Counted from the first letter of the stretch, positions 1 to 9,719 are shown. The stretch: 64,000 nt of DNA from Agrobacterium vitis (GCF_013337045.2 NZ_CP118260.1:434001-498000); one strand, 5' to 3'. The notes: generated by a model from the sequence alone, not told the origin. Program-made: numbers and translations.

Positions 1-260
1 ATGAAGCGCAGTGTTTCAACGGTGGCTTTCACCTTGAAGTCTATGGGTATTTCACGACCCTTGCCGTCGTTGACTCTGTTGGCGGTGAAATAACTTGTCT
101 GCGAGAGAAAATAAAATCCCTCAAATGGAGGAATGGCACCCGCATAAAATTGTGAAGCGCCCGGCGCATATTGCGTATTGCTGTTTTCGGCTGCGTTTGC
201 CACGGTCATACAGTTGATGAGTAAAAGTGCTGTCCCCAGCAGCGTCCTTGCTCTTTTCAT
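1..260 (-). CDS. Outer-membrane transporter-like protein, N-terminal part (partial)
   Basis: The reading frame opens at an ATG (258-260) and runs off the left end of the window, so only about 86 residues are visible. The first 23 or so residues form a classical signal peptide (MKRARTLLGTALL, then a hydrophobic core ending ANA), so the product is exported. The mature start (YAPGASQFYAGAIPPFEGFY) resembles the SphA / phenol-degradation 'meta' family of predicted outer-membrane channel proteins; this family call is from memory of its N-terminal pattern. A strong ribosome-binding site, GAGGAG, lies just upstream of the ATG. The rest of the gene is outside the window, so function is inferred only from this segment. 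Confidence 0.7.
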   Translation of the reverse strand, partial: MKRARTLLGTALLLINCMTVANAAENSNTQYAPGASQFYAGAIPPFEGFYFLSQTSYFTANRVNDGKGREIPIDFKVKATVETLRF

Positions 261-447
261 TTTTCGCTCCTCCTCTTGCGATAATTGAAAATATCCCACA
301 GGTGATCGATCACTGAATGTGATGATATTTGAATCTACTGATGTTGCTGTGTTCGGTGCAAAAACGTATTTTTAAATACTATTCACCCTTGGTGATCTGT
401 ATTTCTGTCGTTTTTTGATTGGATATAAGTCCCCAGCAATATTTTAA

Positions 448-708
448 TCACAGCGCCGCCACCCTTGGTGTATGACGACCAATGATAATCTCCCTATTCT
501 CCTCCCATTTCTGGTAGAGAAGGGATTGACGAATGTAAAATTCCAATTCGCAATAGAATGTATTGATTTGATAAATGACCTGAGGCGGAGAGGTCTTGTT
601 TCCACACTGCGGACGTAGCGCCGTGTTGATGAGATTTAGACTATCTCGCATTGCATCTATGCTTGAAGCGACCTCGAAAACAACGCCAAGAGCCGTTGTC
701 GGGGTCAC
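448..708 (-). CDS. Doubtful small hypothetical ORF (86 codons, GTG start)
   Basis: A short open frame with a GTG start and no convincing ribosome-binding site. The product (begins MTPTTALGVVFEVASS, contains two Cys and a run of aromatic and charged residues) matches no family I recognise. The flanking DNA is more AT-rich than the neighbouring genes. It could be a small orphan protein, the remnant of a decayed gene, or chance. It sits downstream of treZ on the same strand, beyond a stem-loop. I list it only because nothing else explains this stretch. Confidence 0.2.
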   Translation of the reverse strand: MTPTTALGVVFEVASSIDAMRDSLNLINTALRPQCGNKTSPPQVIYQINTFYCELEFYIRQSLLYQKWEENREIIIGRHTPRVAAL

Positions 709-745
709 CCCCTATGGCTCCACGAATCGGGTGCAATTTAAGCCG

Positions 746-777
746 AAATTATGCAGCAGATACAATGCGTTACAGCG
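746..777 (+). repeat. Dispersed intergenic repeat, copy A
   Basis: This 32-base stretch, starting AAATTATGCAGCAGATA, matches 25 of 32 positions with 14903-14934 in the same orientation. Both lie just downstream of a gene. In copy B the conserved block is the right flank of a strong hairpin; here only a weak trace of the left arm is left (TTTAAG before it). The family is a common type of rhizobial intergenic element, as far as I recall. Confidence 0.6.
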
Positions 778-801
778 CCAGGCACTCTATGTGGTGCCTG
801 G
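778..801 (-). terminator. Stem-loop downstream of treZ
   Basis: A perfect 8-bp inverted repeat, CCAGGCAC and GTGCCTGG, separated by 8 bases, lies 36 bases beyond the treZ stop codon. There is no following run of T on the minus strand, so it may stabilise the mRNA end rather than terminate transcription by itself. Confidence 0.45.
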
Positions 802-836
802 CCCTGTCGCTCAGATCGGCAGGGTTGCCCTTCGCC

Positions 837-2600
837 TCAGCGAGAGCCGATATGCCAAACAACGGCCCAGGGGCCGAGCTGGTTATCCGGCTGGGCGCCG
901 AACGTGAAAAAGCAATCTCCGCTTGCCTTTACGGGTTTTTTTACATCCTCGGCAGACAGATTGGCGGTGAGTGTCAGGACGTGTTCGCTGAGCGTCCAGC
1001 GCACAGTTATCACGGGTCCCTGGCTGCTATGGCTGGCGACATGGCCGCGCGTATCGCGGAGAAGAGGCGTGATTTTCTCTTTGCGAAGCGCCAGCAATTC
1101 GCGATAAAATTTCAAAATATCGCCGTCTTGCTGGTCTGGTTTCCATGATAATTTGGCGCTGTTGAACGTTGTCTGCGCTGTTGGGTCGGAGGCATCCTCG
1201 GCATCGAAGCCGGGTAGCCTGGACAGTTCCTTGCGTCGTCCCTGCCGTACCGCTTCATTCAGCTCTTCATTGAAATCGCAAAAGAATGGAAAGGGGGTCT
1301 TGGCGCCCCATTCCTCTCCCATGAACAGCATGGGGATCTGCGGGGCCAAAAGATAAACTGCCGCCAGTGCCTTTAGCGCCTCTTTTGGTTGCGATGCGGC
1401 CATTCTGTCGCCCATGGCGCGATTGCCGATCTGGTCATGGTTCTGGACAAAGGAAATGAACGCGGTTGGCGGCAGGTGGGTGCTCGGCATGCCCCTTTGC
1501 TTGCCGCTATAGGGCATGTGTTCGCCTTGATAGACAAAGCCCTCCGCCAGCGCCCGGCCAAGTTTCGACGCGTCATCTGCATAATCCTGGTAATAACCAA
1601 AATTTTCACCGGTGGCAGCGATGTGCAGGACATGGTGAATGTCGTCATTCCACTGCGCGGTGAAATGGATGGGCGCACCATTTTCATTACGCTCAAGCAG
1701 GTCGGCATTGTTGTCTTCATTCTCGACGATCAGATGCACGGCCCGTCCGGGTGCGCAAGCCCGCGTCCGTCTGGCAATATCATGCAGGATATGGGGCTTG
1801 CGCTCGTCCTCTATGGCATGCACCGCGTCGAAGCGCAGTCCGTCAACCCGAAACTCCTCCACCCAGTATATGGCATTGCGCACGACGAATTCACGCACGG
1901 CTTCCGACTGGTCGCCGTCGTAATTGATACCCGCCCCCCAGGGCGTGATGTGCTTGTCGGTAAAGATCGGCGCATAGGTGGGAAGATAATTACCATCAGG
2001 GCCGAAGTGATTGTAGACCACGTCGAGAAAGACACAGATACCCCGCGCATGGGCTTCGTCCACCAGTCGCTTCAGATCTTCCGGTCGGCCATAGCTGCTG
2101 TCGGGCGCATAGGACAATACGCCGTCATAGCCCCAGTTCCACCGGCCCGGAAAATCATTGATCGGCATAAGTTGTAAGGCGGTGACGCCAAGGTTTTTCA
2201 AATGGTCCAGCCGCTCGATGATGGCTGAAAACGTACCGGCGGGCGTGAAGCTTCCCACGTGCAGTTCGTAGATGACGATGTCTTCCCAGGGTAGTCCCTG
2301 CCATTGGGTTTGCTGCCAGGCGTAGGCGGGGTCGATGACTTCGCTTGGCCCATGCACATCGTCAGGCTGGAAGCGTGAGGCGGGATCTGGAACAGCAAGA
2401 CCATCTTCCAGGATGAAATTATAACGGCATCCGGCCCCGACCTCCGGCACTTCGATGCTGTGCCAGCCATTTTCACCGGTTGTCATGGCACGGGGCTCCT
2501 GTCCCTCGATCTTCAGCAGGACCTTTTCCTGGAGCGGCGCCCAGAAGCTGAAAATCGTGCCATTGTCGGTAAGAACCGGGCCAAATATCATATCCTGCAT
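837..2600 (-). CDS. treZ: Malto-oligosyltrehalose trehalohydrolase TreZ
   Basis: 587 residues, the usual length for this GH13 enzyme. It releases free trehalose from the maltooligosyl-trehalose made by TreY, in the cytoplasm. The N-terminal carbohydrate-binding domain (about 1-95, with FSFWAPLQEKV) is followed by the TIM barrel. Catalytic residues are visible: nucleophile Asp258 in GLRFDAV, acid/base Glu293 in LIVENED, and Asp389 in VQNHDQIGN. The start is the ATG at 2600 behind AGGAGA. The partner treY lies divergently 201 bases away instead of in the frequent same-strand glgX-treZ-treY order, so the two genes probably share a control region. Trehalose made this way serves osmotic and desiccation tolerance in rhizobia. 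Confidence 0.95.
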   Translation of the reverse strand: MQDMIFGPVLTDNGTIFSFWAPLQEKVLLKIEGQEPRAMTTGENGWHSIEVPEVGAGCRYNFILEDGLAVPDPASRFQPDDVHGPSEVIDPAYAWQQTQWQGLPWEDIVIYELHVGSFTPAGTFSAIIERLDHLKNLGVTALQLMPINDFPGRWNWGYDGVLSYAPDSSYGRPEDLKRLVDEAHARGICVFLDVVYNHFGPDGNYLPTYAPIFTDKHITPWGAGINYDGDQSEAVREFVVRNAIYWVEEFRVDGLRFDAVHAIEDERKPHILHDIARRTRACAPGRAVHLIVENEDNNADLLERNENGAPIHFTAQWNDDIHHVLHIAATGENFGYYQDYADDASKLGRALAEGFVYQGEHMPYSGKQRGMPSTHLPPTAFISFVQNHDQIGNRAMGDRMAASQPKEALKALAAVYLLAPQIPMLFMGEEWGAKTPFPFFCDFNEELNEAVRQGRRKELSRLPGFDAEDASDPTAQTTFNSAKLSWKPDQQDGDILKFYRELLALRKEKITPLLRDTRGHVASHSSQGPVITVRWTLSEHVLTLTANLSAEDVKKPVKASGDCFFTFGAQPDNQLGPWAVVWHIGSR

Positions 2601-2801
2601 CGTATCTCCTGCGCATTTCTATGGGTGATCGGGGGCTGATCGGGCGAACCGAGGCGTTAACTTCCAAAGCGCTCCGGTGTTCCGTCTTTCCCGGTATTTG
2701 ATGCCCGCCTGTATCGGCATACCCACGCAATTATTGCCCGGGACTGCGTGGAACCGATGGCGGCCAGCCGTGTTACTGGCAGACACCATCAAGAGGGCAG
2801 C

Positions 2802-5333
2802 ATGACCATCCCAACAGCGACCTACCGCCTGCAATTTCGAAACGGCGTAACATTCGATCATGCGATCGACCTTATTGCGCATTTGAAATCGATGAGCATC
2901 AGCCATCTCTATGCATCGCCGATCTTCACGGCCACCCGTGGCTCCACCCACGGTTATGATGTGGTGGATGCCAACGAAATTGACCCGGCCATCGGTGGGA
3001 AAGCCGGTTTCGAGCGGATGTGCGCGGCACTTGCAAAGGCGGATATTGGCCTGATCCTCGATATCGTTCCCAACCATATGGCGGCCTCGGTCGAAAATGC
3101 CTGGTGGTACGACGTGCTGCGCAATGGCAGCCGCAGCGCCCATGCCGGGCATTTCGACATTGACTGGAGCCGGAAACTGACCTTGCCGGTGCTTGGCAAG
3201 ACGCTTGAGGAGGCCCTTGCCGATGGTGAGTTGACTGTCATACGGGATGACAACGCCGACCAGTTCAGCCTTGCCTATTTCGAGACGCATATTCCCTTGA
3301 GCGATGAAAGCATTGCGCAGGCGCTTGTCTCTGAAAACACCGACCGGGCGGACTTGGCTGAAATGCTCGCGGTGCCTGAAAAAGTCAGGGCGTTACTCAA
3401 TGGCCAGCATTGGCAGCTTCAACACTGGAAACAGGCCGCAGAAAGCCTGAGCTATCGCCGCTTTTTCGAAGTCACCGGCCTGGTAGGTGTCTGCGTGGAA
3501 AAACCGCAGGTATTCGACGATAGCCACCGGTTGATCCTCGATCTGGTGCGGTCGGGGCAGGTTCAGGGATTGCGGATCGATCATGTCGATGGGCTGGCTG
3601 ACCCGACTGGCTATCTCGCTCGCCTGCGCGAGGCGACGGGACAGCAGACCTATATCACTGTTGAGAAAATTCTGGGGGCAGGTGAGGTGATTGCGCCAAG
3701 CTGGCCGGTGTCCGGCACGACGGGCTATGAATTCATCACCGCCCTGTCGCAGCTCTACATCGATGGCGACGGGCTGGAGCGCCTTCAGCAGGCCTATAAC
3801 GAGACCGATTCAGGCGCTGCGGACTATGTCAAAGGCCTGCGGGACGCCAAGACCCGAATGGTTCAACGCAACTTCAAGGGCGAAGTCACCCGGCTGGTGG
3901 CGCTGGCGCAATCGATTGGCACCGGCCACGGCGACGACGAACTGCGCAAGGCGATACAGGAATTGCTGATCGCTTTTCCGGTTTACCGGACCTATGGCTA
4001 TCGGGGCGGCCTCGATGCGCAAGACAAAATCGTTCTGGAAAAGGTCGTTGCGCAAGCGCGGCTTTGGGGTGTGGACGAGGGAGCGCTTGGCGTTATTGAG
4101 CGCCTGCTGCTTGGCGGGTTCGAGGCGGCGGCGGCGGATGAATTCCGCACCCGTTTCCAGCAGTTGAGCGGTCCTGTCATGGCCAAGGCCTTGGAAGATA
4201 CGCTGTTCTACCGCTATAATCGCCTGATTGCCGCAAACGAGGTTGGTGGTGAACCCGCCCATCCGCCGGGCGGTGTCCGCGCCTTCCACGCCGCAATGAC
4301 TGAGCGCTTGCAGACCCAGAAGCATGGTCTCACTGCAAGCTCCACCCATGATACCAAGCGTGGGGAGGATGCGCGCGCCCGTCTCTACACACTGTCGGAA
4401 GGGGCCGATGCCTGGATCGACGGTTTGAGCCGTTGGCGCCAGATGCATCGCGGCAATCTCACCTCTCTGCCGGATGGTCCCGCACCCGATCCGAATGTGG
4501 AGTGGATGCTGTACCAGACTTTGGCAGGGATCTGGCTCGCGCCGACCGAAACGCCCGATCCTGCCACGCTGGCCGACCGCTTTCTGGCCTATACTGAAAA
4601 AGCACTTCGGGAGGCCAAGGTGCGAACGGATTGGGCCGAGCCAAACGAGGCTTTCGAACAGGCGGTTCGGGCCTATGCCGAACAGTTGGTGTCACCGGAA
4701 AACCGAAGCTTCCTGACGGATTTCAGCGATACGCTGCGACCCTTCATGATGGCAGGCGAGATTAACAGTCTTTCCCAGACGCTGATCAAGCTCACCGCGC
4801 CGGGCGTGCCGGATATTTATCAGGGAACCGAGGGCAAGGACGATAGCTTGGTCGATCCGGACAATCGTCGCATCATCGATTATCAGGCGTTAGCAGCCGA
4901 GATGAGTGCGCTCGCCGATGAGCGCCCGGTCTCTTTCATTCAGCGCAAGCAAAGGCTGATCCGGGAGGTGCTTGCCCTTCGTAGCCGCCATGCCAGCCTA
5001 TTCAATGATGGTGATTACGTGCCGTTGGAGGTGACGGGCCGTGGCAGGGATCACGTCATCGCTTTCGCTCGGGTACAGGGCAATGATATCGCGTTGACCA
5101 TCGCGCCCAGATTGGTGTTTGGCCGGATCGATCCTGAGACGGCAGGGGTTGCAGCGGCCTTTTGGGCGGATACCAAGCTTGTCTGGCCTGAGAGCGTGCA
5201 GGGACCGTTGCATAATATTCTGTCAGGCCGGTCGTTCAATCGTGAACAGATGCTGGTTTCGAACTTGCTCGAAGGTAACGATATTGCCCTGCTGGTGACG
5301 CCTTCACTCACTGCAACCGACATTCAGCGATAG
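2802..5333 (+). CDS. treY: Malto-oligosyltrehalose synthase TreY
   Basis: 843 residues from the ATG at 2802, which follows AAGAGGG and gives the typical TreY beginning [12 protein letters not shown]; an upstream in-frame start would add 18 unrelated residues. TreY is a GH13 glucosyl isomerase that turns the reducing-end alpha-1,4 bond of maltodextrins into the alpha,alpha-1,1 bond. GH13 motifs are present: [16 protein letters not shown] (nucleophile Asp260), YITVEKI (acid/base Glu) and [14 protein letters not shown]. The PDIYQGTE motif near the C-terminus is also typical. It acts with TreZ, encoded divergently. No glgX/treX debranching enzyme is in the window. Confidence 0.95.
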   Translation: MTIPTATYRLQFRNGVTFDHAIDLIAHLKSMSISHLYASPIFTATRGSTHGYDVVDANEIDPAIGGKAGFERMCAALAKADIGLILDIVPNHMAASVENAWWYDVLRNGSRSAHAGHFDIDWSRKLTLPVLGKTLEEALADGELTVIRDDNADQFSLAYFETHIPLSDESIAQALVSENTDRADLAEMLAVPEKVRALLNGQHWQLQHWKQAAESLSYRRFFEVTGLVGVCVEKPQVFDDSHRLILDLVRSGQVQGLRIDHVDGLADPTGYLARLREATGQQTYITVEKILGAGEVIAPSWPVSGTTGYEFITALSQLYIDGDGLERLQQAYNETDSGAADYVKGLRDAKTRMVQRNFKGEVTRLVALAQSIGTGHGDDELRKAIQELLIAFPVYRTYGYRGGLDAQDKIVLEKVVAQARLWGVDEGALGVIERLLLGGFEAAAADEFRTRFQQLSGPVMAKALEDTLFYRYNRLIAANEVGGEPAHPPGGVRAFHAAMTERLQTQKHGLTASSTHDTKRGEDARARLYTLSEGADAWIDGLSRWRQMHRGNLTSLPDGPAPDPNVEWMLYQTLAGIWLAPTETPDPATLADRFLAYTEKALREAKVRTDWAEPNEAFEQAVRAYAEQLVSPENRSFLTDFSDTLRPFMMAGEINSLSQTLIKLTAPGVPDIYQGTEGKDDSLVDPDNRRIIDYQALAAEMSALADERPVSFIQRKQRLIREVLALRSRHASLFNDGDYVPLEVTGRGRDHVIAFARVQGNDIALTIAPRLVFGRIDPETAGVAAAFWADTKLVWPESVQGPLHNILSGRSFNREQMLVSNLLEGNDIALLVTPSLTATDIQR

Positions 5334-5447
5334 GGGAACCGATCTTGCGCCGGGGTGTTAACTCATCATCCCGGCCAATGGCCCGCTTATGAATGGAGCG
5401 GCGGGGTCCCATAGTTGGGCCTATTTGCATAGAACAAGGAGATTGCC

Positions 5448-5879
5448 ATGAAGATCGAAAAATACGGTTCGGCCCAGTGGTCCGGTGGTTTGAAAGACGG
5501 AAAAGGCAAGATTTCGACGCAGAGCGGCGCGTTGGATGCCTATCCTTACGGGTTCAACACCCGCTTTGAAGGCGTCACCGGCAGCAACCCGGAAGAGCTG
5601 ATCGGTGCGGCCCATGCTGCCTGCTTTACCATGGCCCTATCGATGATGCTGGGCGAGGCCGGACTGACCGCCGAAAGCCTGGAAACCAAGGCCAATGTGA
5701 CCCTGGAAAAGCTGGAGGCCGGTTTCGCCATCACGGCGATCGAGCTTGTCCTGAAGGGCAAGGTGCCGGGAGCCGATGAAGCCCGGTTTACGGACATTGC
5801 CAATCAGGCAAAGGCCGGATGCCCGGTTTCCAAGGCTTTGTCCGCCGTGCCGATCAGCCTGAGCGTAACTCTGGGATAA
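5448..5879 (+). CDS. OsmC/Ohr-family peroxiredoxin
   Basis: 143 residues, full length for the OsmC family, which reduces organic hydroperoxides with a Cys pair. Both redox cysteines are present: Cys59 in AAHAACFTMAL and Cys125 in AGCPVSKAL. The N-terminal GSAQWSGGLKDGKG hairpin and the NPEELIGAAHA helix follow the OsmC pattern more closely than Ohr. The ATG at 5448 is preceded by AAGGAGA. Location after treYZ suggests a shared role in osmotic or dehydration stress, but there is a 114-base gap and no sign of co-transcription. The stop codon lies inside the first unit of a tandem repeat. Confidence 0.9.
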   Translation: MKIEKYGSAQWSGGLKDGKGKISTQSGALDAYPYGFNTRFEGVTGSNPEELIGAAHAACFTMALSMMLGEAGLTAESLETKANVTLEKLEAGFAITAIELVLKGKVPGADEARFTDIANQAKAGCPVSKALSAVPISLSVTLG

Positions 5880-5940
5880 CTCAGCGTTACGCCTGGATAA
5901 GTGGTTACCCTGGGATAACTGATTACCCTGGGATAATGAC
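5864..5940 (+). repeat. Four-unit degenerate tandem repeat across the osmC stop
   Basis: Units of 18-20 bases follow one another at 5864-5883, 5884-5903, 5904-5922 and 5923-5940. They share the pattern gTTACcCTGGGATAAcTga. Units 3 and 4 are nearly identical, while unit 1 contains the last three osmC codons and the stop codon. Each unit carries TGGATAA or GGGATAA, so three further stop codons follow the gene. The array looks like local duplication of the gene end. Confidence 0.75.
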
Positions 5941-6094
5941 CCAGCCATATCCGGTCTGACTTGCAGGTCAGGCCGGTTGCTTGTGCTGTTTTGAAGAGAT
6001 GACAGCGCCCCCCTGTGATAACCGGCTGGCACGTGCTAGGCAAACTCAGCAGCTTGACAATCACCGATCGCTGCCAACCGCGAGGGACGCCGTT

Positions 6095-7018
6095 ATGCCT
6101 ACACTGAGTGACGAGGGCCAAGCGCGTCTGAGCGACATTGCCACCCGCCATGGGGTGAGCTTCGGGGCGGTCGAGCATTTGCTGATGGCGTTGATGGCCG
6201 GGAACGGCTACCAGGCCCAGTTCAACCACCCGGATCTCGGTGGCATGGGGCAATGGTCGCAGGGTGGCATGACCATGGTTGGCGACATGTTCAACAATGG
6301 GCTGAAGGCCCGGGTTGATAATCTTTGCTCGGATATCGCCACGTTGCTGCAAACCAGTGATCTGCATCGCCCGGCATCCGGCTACGCCTCATCCTCGCAA
6401 TCACAATCGCAGGGAAATGGCGGGTTTGGTACCTCTTCGAGCGGTGTCAGTCTCTTCATCCCCGGCAGTCTTTCAGCGGCAAACTGGTGGCCAGCCGATC
6501 TTGGCTTTCCGGCCTCGACCGGCGCTCAGAACAATTTGCGCTATGCGTTTTTCCCGTCAAGCCGCAGACTGGCGATTGATATTGGCGGGCGCATGACAGT
6601 TTACGATACCAGAGACCACCAGATCGGCGGATTTTCCCAGCAACAGGGCGGCGACCAGACGCTGAGCTTCACCTCCCAATACGGTTTGGTGCGGATATCA
6701 GAGCTTGAAGTCGTGTCTCCCGGTGCGACTGCGCCCGTTACGAATGTGGTCGGCGAGGCCGCGACTGCGCCCCTCGCGCCAGTCATGCCACCCGTCGCCA
6801 CTGTTTTTGACCATTCCGAACCAGCGCGTGAGCCTTTGGCACCGGAGATTCAGGCATTTTCGGCAGGCACGTCTCCCATGCCTCCAGCCACTCCCCCGGC
6901 AGCCAGTGACGATGAGATCTTTGCCAAGATCGAGAAACTCGCCGCCCTGCATGGCCGCGGCATCCTGACCGACAAGGAATATCAGGACAAAAAGGCCGAT
7001 CTTCTGTCGAGGCTTTGA
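6095..7018 (+). CDS. SHOCT-domain protein of unknown function
   Basis: 307 residues from the ATG at 6095 (MPTLSDEGQARLSDIA), chosen because CGAGGGA sits 8 bases upstream; an earlier in-frame start lacks one. The N-terminal 80 residues are helical (RLSDIATRHGVSFGAVEHLLMAL). A Ser/Gln-rich linker follows (about 100-115), then a beta-rich central part (ANNLRYAFFPSSRRLAIDIGGRMTVYD-like region, about 150-200), then a Pro/Ala-rich linker. The last 36 residues form a SHOCT helix pair (EIFAKIEKLAALHGRGILT, KEYQDKKADLLSRL). SHOCT domains are short oligomerisation or anchoring modules. No signal peptide or membrane segment is seen. No specific function can be assigned. Confidence 0.8.
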   Translation: MPTLSDEGQARLSDIATRHGVSFGAVEHLLMALMAGNGYQAQFNHPDLGGMGQWSQGGMTMVGDMFNNGLKARVDNLCSDIATLLQTSDLHRPASGYASSSQSQSQGNGGFGTSSSGVSLFIPGSLSAANWWPADLGFPASTGAQNNLRYAFFPSSRRLAIDIGGRMTVYDTRDHQIGGFSQQQGGDQTLSFTSQYGLVRISELEVVSPGATAPVTNVVGEAATAPLAPVMPPVATVFDHSEPAREPLAPEIQAFSAGTSPMPPATPPAASDDEIFAKIEKLAALHGRGILTDKEYQDKKADLLSRL

Positions 7019-7339
7019 TTGCAGACGAATTCTGCTCAATAAGGGACATTCGGGATCTGGGATGATGGGGTGGCGGAACAGGCTGCCGTATAGTTACGCC
7101 TGCATGGCCTTATCGTGTCATTGAAAAAGCGCTGCAAAAATAGGCGCTTAACACTTGTTTTTTCCCACAGCGATAGGTCGTGTTATCCTGCATGCAAATA
7201 GGTCCAGTGGACATCTTTCAATTTAATCTATATATTTTATAGTCAATACATAGTGGCATGAATCGAGGACTGGCAAATTCAACAGGCACTCAGGGCATGC
7301 CTGTAGGGCTATCCTGAATGCCGCTTGATGGAGGGCATC
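7019..7339. other. AT-rich upstream region of the FAD/NAD(P) gene
   Basis: 321 bases without a gene. Bases 7190-7260 are strongly AT-rich and include ATTTAATCTATAT (7221-7233), whose reverse complement matches the ATAGAYTA motif seen upstream of the sulfonate genes, and TTTATAGTC a few bases on. This is the likely promoter and operator of the gene at 7340. Nothing else was recognised. Confidence 0.5.
7221..7233 (-). promoter_or_regulatory. Candidate sulfur-regulon motif (site 1)
   Basis: ATATAGATTAAAT on the minus strand, about 107 bases before the FAD/NAD(P) gene. It shares the ATAGAYTA core with the sites at 11621, 11894, 15659, 17174 and 37383. Confidence 0.35.
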
Positions 7340-8839
7340 ATGCCCCAGTTTATTTCAGGGGTTTCTCACTTGGGGGCTGCCCAAGCGAAAAGCAGCATTT
7401 CACCTGCCCGCAAGACAGTCGTTATTGTCGGTGGAGGGGTTGCCGGGGCGTCCGTGGCGCGGTTTTTGGCGCAGCGGCAGGACGAGGATCTGCAAATTCT
7501 GGTATTTGAGCCGCGATCCACGCTGGGGGCCGGGCTTGCCTATGATACGGATGATCCGGCTCTTCGTCTCAATGTTGAAGCAAACCGGATGATAGCCGAT
7601 GCTAGGGAGCCACTCGCCTTTGCCGAGTGGTTGCGGCAATCCGGCACGCTTGCAGACGATCCGGACGCCCGCGTCGAATGCACAGGCAGTGATGCCACGC
7701 AGGTGTTTGCACGCCGTGAAGCCTTCGGTCGCTTCATGGCGGAACGGATGGCCCCCTATCTCGAAGAGGGTCGTATCCAACATATCCGCGAGACGGTGGA
7801 AACCGTGACCCGGATTGGGAGCCGATGGTTGGTGACCGGCAATTTGGGCGCCTGGATCGAGGCCGATATCGTCGTCATGGCGGCCACCCACCCGGCCCCC
7901 AAGGCACCGCGGGCATTGCAATCAGCCCTGCAAGGTCATCCACGGTTTATTACCAATCCCGTCGCGGGCCAGAGTCTGTGCGGTATCCGTGCGACGGATC
8001 GGGTTCTTGTCGTGGGCATGGGTTTGACGGCAGCGGATATTGTCGCCAGTTTAACGGCCCGTGGCCATCGCGGCGAGATCACCGCTTTTTCACGGCGCGG
8101 CATGTCGTCCCGCGGCCATACTCTTCAGCCCCAGGATTGGTCTTGCTCGTTCAGCGAGGATGATTGTCGCTCGGTAAGGTCGTTGATACGTGCCGTGCGG
8201 CGTGCGGTGTCCGATGCGCAGGCCCATGGCGTCACCTGGCATGCGGTGACCGATGCCCTGCGCAAACAGGGCCAGACCATTTGGGCGCGTCTCAATACGA
8301 CGGAACGAAAACGGCTGTTGCGCCACGCCCGCCGTCTTTGGGACGTGCATCGCTACCGGCTGCCACCCCAGGCGCAGGCTATTTGGCAGGAGAGGATGGC
8401 TGAGGGCAGTCTGACACTTGCCTCAGGCCGGATGATCAAGATCGAGCGGGGTATCGAGACCATCGCCATCGATCTCGTGGCCGCCTCTACCGGGCTGGTG
8501 GAGCGCAAACTGTTCGACTGGGTGGTGCTGGCAACAGGCCCCGATCATGCCAGTGTGTTAAAATCTCAGTCGATGTTTCTGGCGCTGGAAAGCACAGGCC
8601 ACCTCCAGGCCGATGCTTATGGGCTCGGTATCGCCTGCGATGAGGCCGGTCAGGCCATTGCTATCGATGGGCGACCGCAAGCGGATTTGTTCATTGCTGG
8701 ACCACTGGCCCGCGGTACGTTTGGCGAGTTGATGGGCGTTCCAGAAGTCGCCCGGCAGGCCGAACTTGTCGCAGATCGTATCGCCGACGCCGTTATAGTG
8801 AGCCGCAGCATGGCAAGCCATAGCGTCGAAGCGCGATAG
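7340..8839 (+). CDS. FAD/NAD(P)-binding oxidoreductase-like protein
   Basis: 499 residues from the ATG at 7340, which has GGAGGG 5 bases upstream; in-frame TTG (7325) and ATG (7328) starts lack this spacing. The N-terminal Rossmann motif VVIVGGGVAGAS (about 27-38) binds FAD, and a second dinucleotide-binding motif, VLVVGMGLTAADI, lies near residue 223. The pattern fits the FAD-NAD(P)-binding family often annotated beside rhizobial sulfonate transporters. The substrate is unknown. It is convergent with ssuB, 47 bases away, and an AT-rich motif shared with the ssu promoters lies upstream, so a role in sulfur assimilation is an inference from context. Confidence 0.8.
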   Translation: MPQFISGVSHLGAAQAKSSISPARKTVVIVGGGVAGASVARFLAQRQDEDLQILVFEPRSTLGAGLAYDTDDPALRLNVEANRMIADAREPLAFAEWLRQSGTLADDPDARVECTGSDATQVFARREAFGRFMAERMAPYLEEGRIQHIRETVETVTRIGSRWLVTGNLGAWIEADIVVMAATHPAPKAPRALQSALQGHPRFITNPVAGQSLCGIRATDRVLVVGMGLTAADIVASLTARGHRGEITAFSRRGMSSRGHTLQPQDWSCSFSEDDCRSVRSLIRAVRRAVSDAQAHGVTWHAVTDALRKQGQTIWARLNTTERKRLLRHARRLWDVHRYRLPPQAQAIWQERMAEGSLTLASGRMIKIERGIETIAIDLVAASTGLVERKLFDWVVLATGPDHASVLKSQSMFLALESTGHLQADAYGLGIACDEAGQAIAIDGRPQADLFIAGPLARGTFGELMGVPEVARQAELVADRIADAVIVSRSMASHSVEAR

Positions 8840-8848
8840 TAGTGTGCT

Positions 8849-8879
8849 GCCAGCCCGACCGCTTCGGTGCCGGGCTGGC
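8849..8879. terminator. Stem-loop between convergent genes
   Basis: A 9-bp perfect stem, GCCAGCCCG and CGGGCTGGC, with a 13-base loop fills the 47-base gap between the convergent FAD/NAD(P) gene and ssuB. It can act for both directions, although neither side has a strong T-run. Confidence 0.6.
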
Positions 8880-8886
8880 GTAGTCC

Positions 8887-9714
8887 TCATGCAGGGGCCG
8901 CGTCTCCCAGCAGTTTCTCCAATATCTGTGCTTCAATTGCCGCGCATTCCGCCGTGGCGTGCCGCCTTGGGCGTGGCAATGCAACCTTGAGGTCGAGCGC
9001 GATGCGTCCGGCGTCGATGACGACGATCCGGTCGGCGAGGGCGACGGCTTCCGACACATCATGGGTGACCAGCACCGCCGTAAACCGCTGCTTTTGCCAG
9101 ATCCGTTCCAGCAATTGCTGCATTTCGATCCGGGTCAGCGCATCAAGCGCGCCCAGCGGTTCATCCAGCGCCAGAATATGCGGATGCGCCGCCAAGGCGC
9201 GGGCAAGCGCGACGCGCTGTTTCTGGCCGCCGGACAGAACGGAAGGCCATTCACCGGCCCGTGTGCCAAGGCCGACCTCTTCCAACAGGGCGCGGGCTGC
9301 CGAAAGCGCTTCTTTGCCCTTGGCAATTCCGGTCAGTCCAACGGCGACATTGTCGTCGATCTTTGCCCAGGGAAGAAGACGCGGCTCCTGAAACATCATT
9401 CGAACCCGGGCAGCATCGTTCTTGTTGGCATGATGGACAAGTTCGCCGGAGCTTGGCTTATCCAGCCCAGCCAGCAGCCTCAGCAGGGTGCTTTTGCCGC
9501 AGCCGCTCTTGCCGATGATCGCCAGGAACTCACCTTCTGCGACATCAAGGTTTATGCCGTCGAGCACGGTCTGGGTTCCGAAACTCTTTCGGACATTGCG
9601 GAAGGAAAAGGCCGGGCGGGGGCTGGCAAGCACCGGTTGGGATGCCTGTTCCTGTCTTGTTGCAGGATGCGCTTCCTGAACTGGCCGAAGCCGCGTCACT
9701 GTTATTGCGGTCAT
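8887..9714 (-). CDS. ssuB: Aliphatic sulfonate ABC transporter ATPase SsuB
   Basis: 275 residues from the ATG at 9714, which follows GAGGT at the end of ssuC; an upstream in-frame ATG at 9750 would overlap ssuC. The protein is the ATPase of a sulfonate importer. Walker [10 protein letters not shown] is at 68-76, followed by Q-loop [11 protein letters not shown], signature [15 protein letters not shown] and Walker [13 protein letters not shown], then the H-loop VLVTHD. The QEPRLLPW stretch is typical of the SsuB/TauB (NitT) group. The first 35 residues are a poorly conserved extension. It is the last gene of a minus-strand ssuA-ssuC-ssuB operon. Confidence 0.92.
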   Translation of the reverse strand: MTAITVTRLRPVQEAHPATRQEQASQPVLASPRPAFSFRNVRKSFGTQTVLDGINLDVAEGEFLAIIGKSGCGKSTLLRLLAGLDKPSSGELVHHANKNDAARVRMMFQEPRLLPWAKIDDNVAVGLTGIAKGKEALSAARALLEEVGLGTRAGEWPSVLSGGQKQRVALARALAAHPHILALDEPLGALDALTRIEMQQLLERIWQKQRFTAVLVTHDVSEAVALADRIVVIDAGRIALDLKVALPRPRRHATAECAAIEAQILEKLLGDAAPA

Positions 9715-9719
9715 GGGTC

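Larger units (their letters stand above)
261..836. other. Gene-poor, AT-rich gap between the partial outer-membrane gene and treZ
   Basis: 576 bases that hold the promoter side of the minus-strand gene at 1-260, one doubtful small ORF (448-708), one copy of a dispersed repeat (746-777) and a perfect 8-bp stem-loop (778-801). Bases 261-600 are clearly richer in A and T than the surrounding genes. No other coding signal was found on either strand. Confidence 0.6.

Noticed and set aside
5904..5940. Repeat units similar to the I-SceI homing site (TTACCCTGGGATAA).
   Set aside because: The match to the 18-bp site is partial and the pattern is explained by the tandem repeat; no homing endonuclease gene is near.
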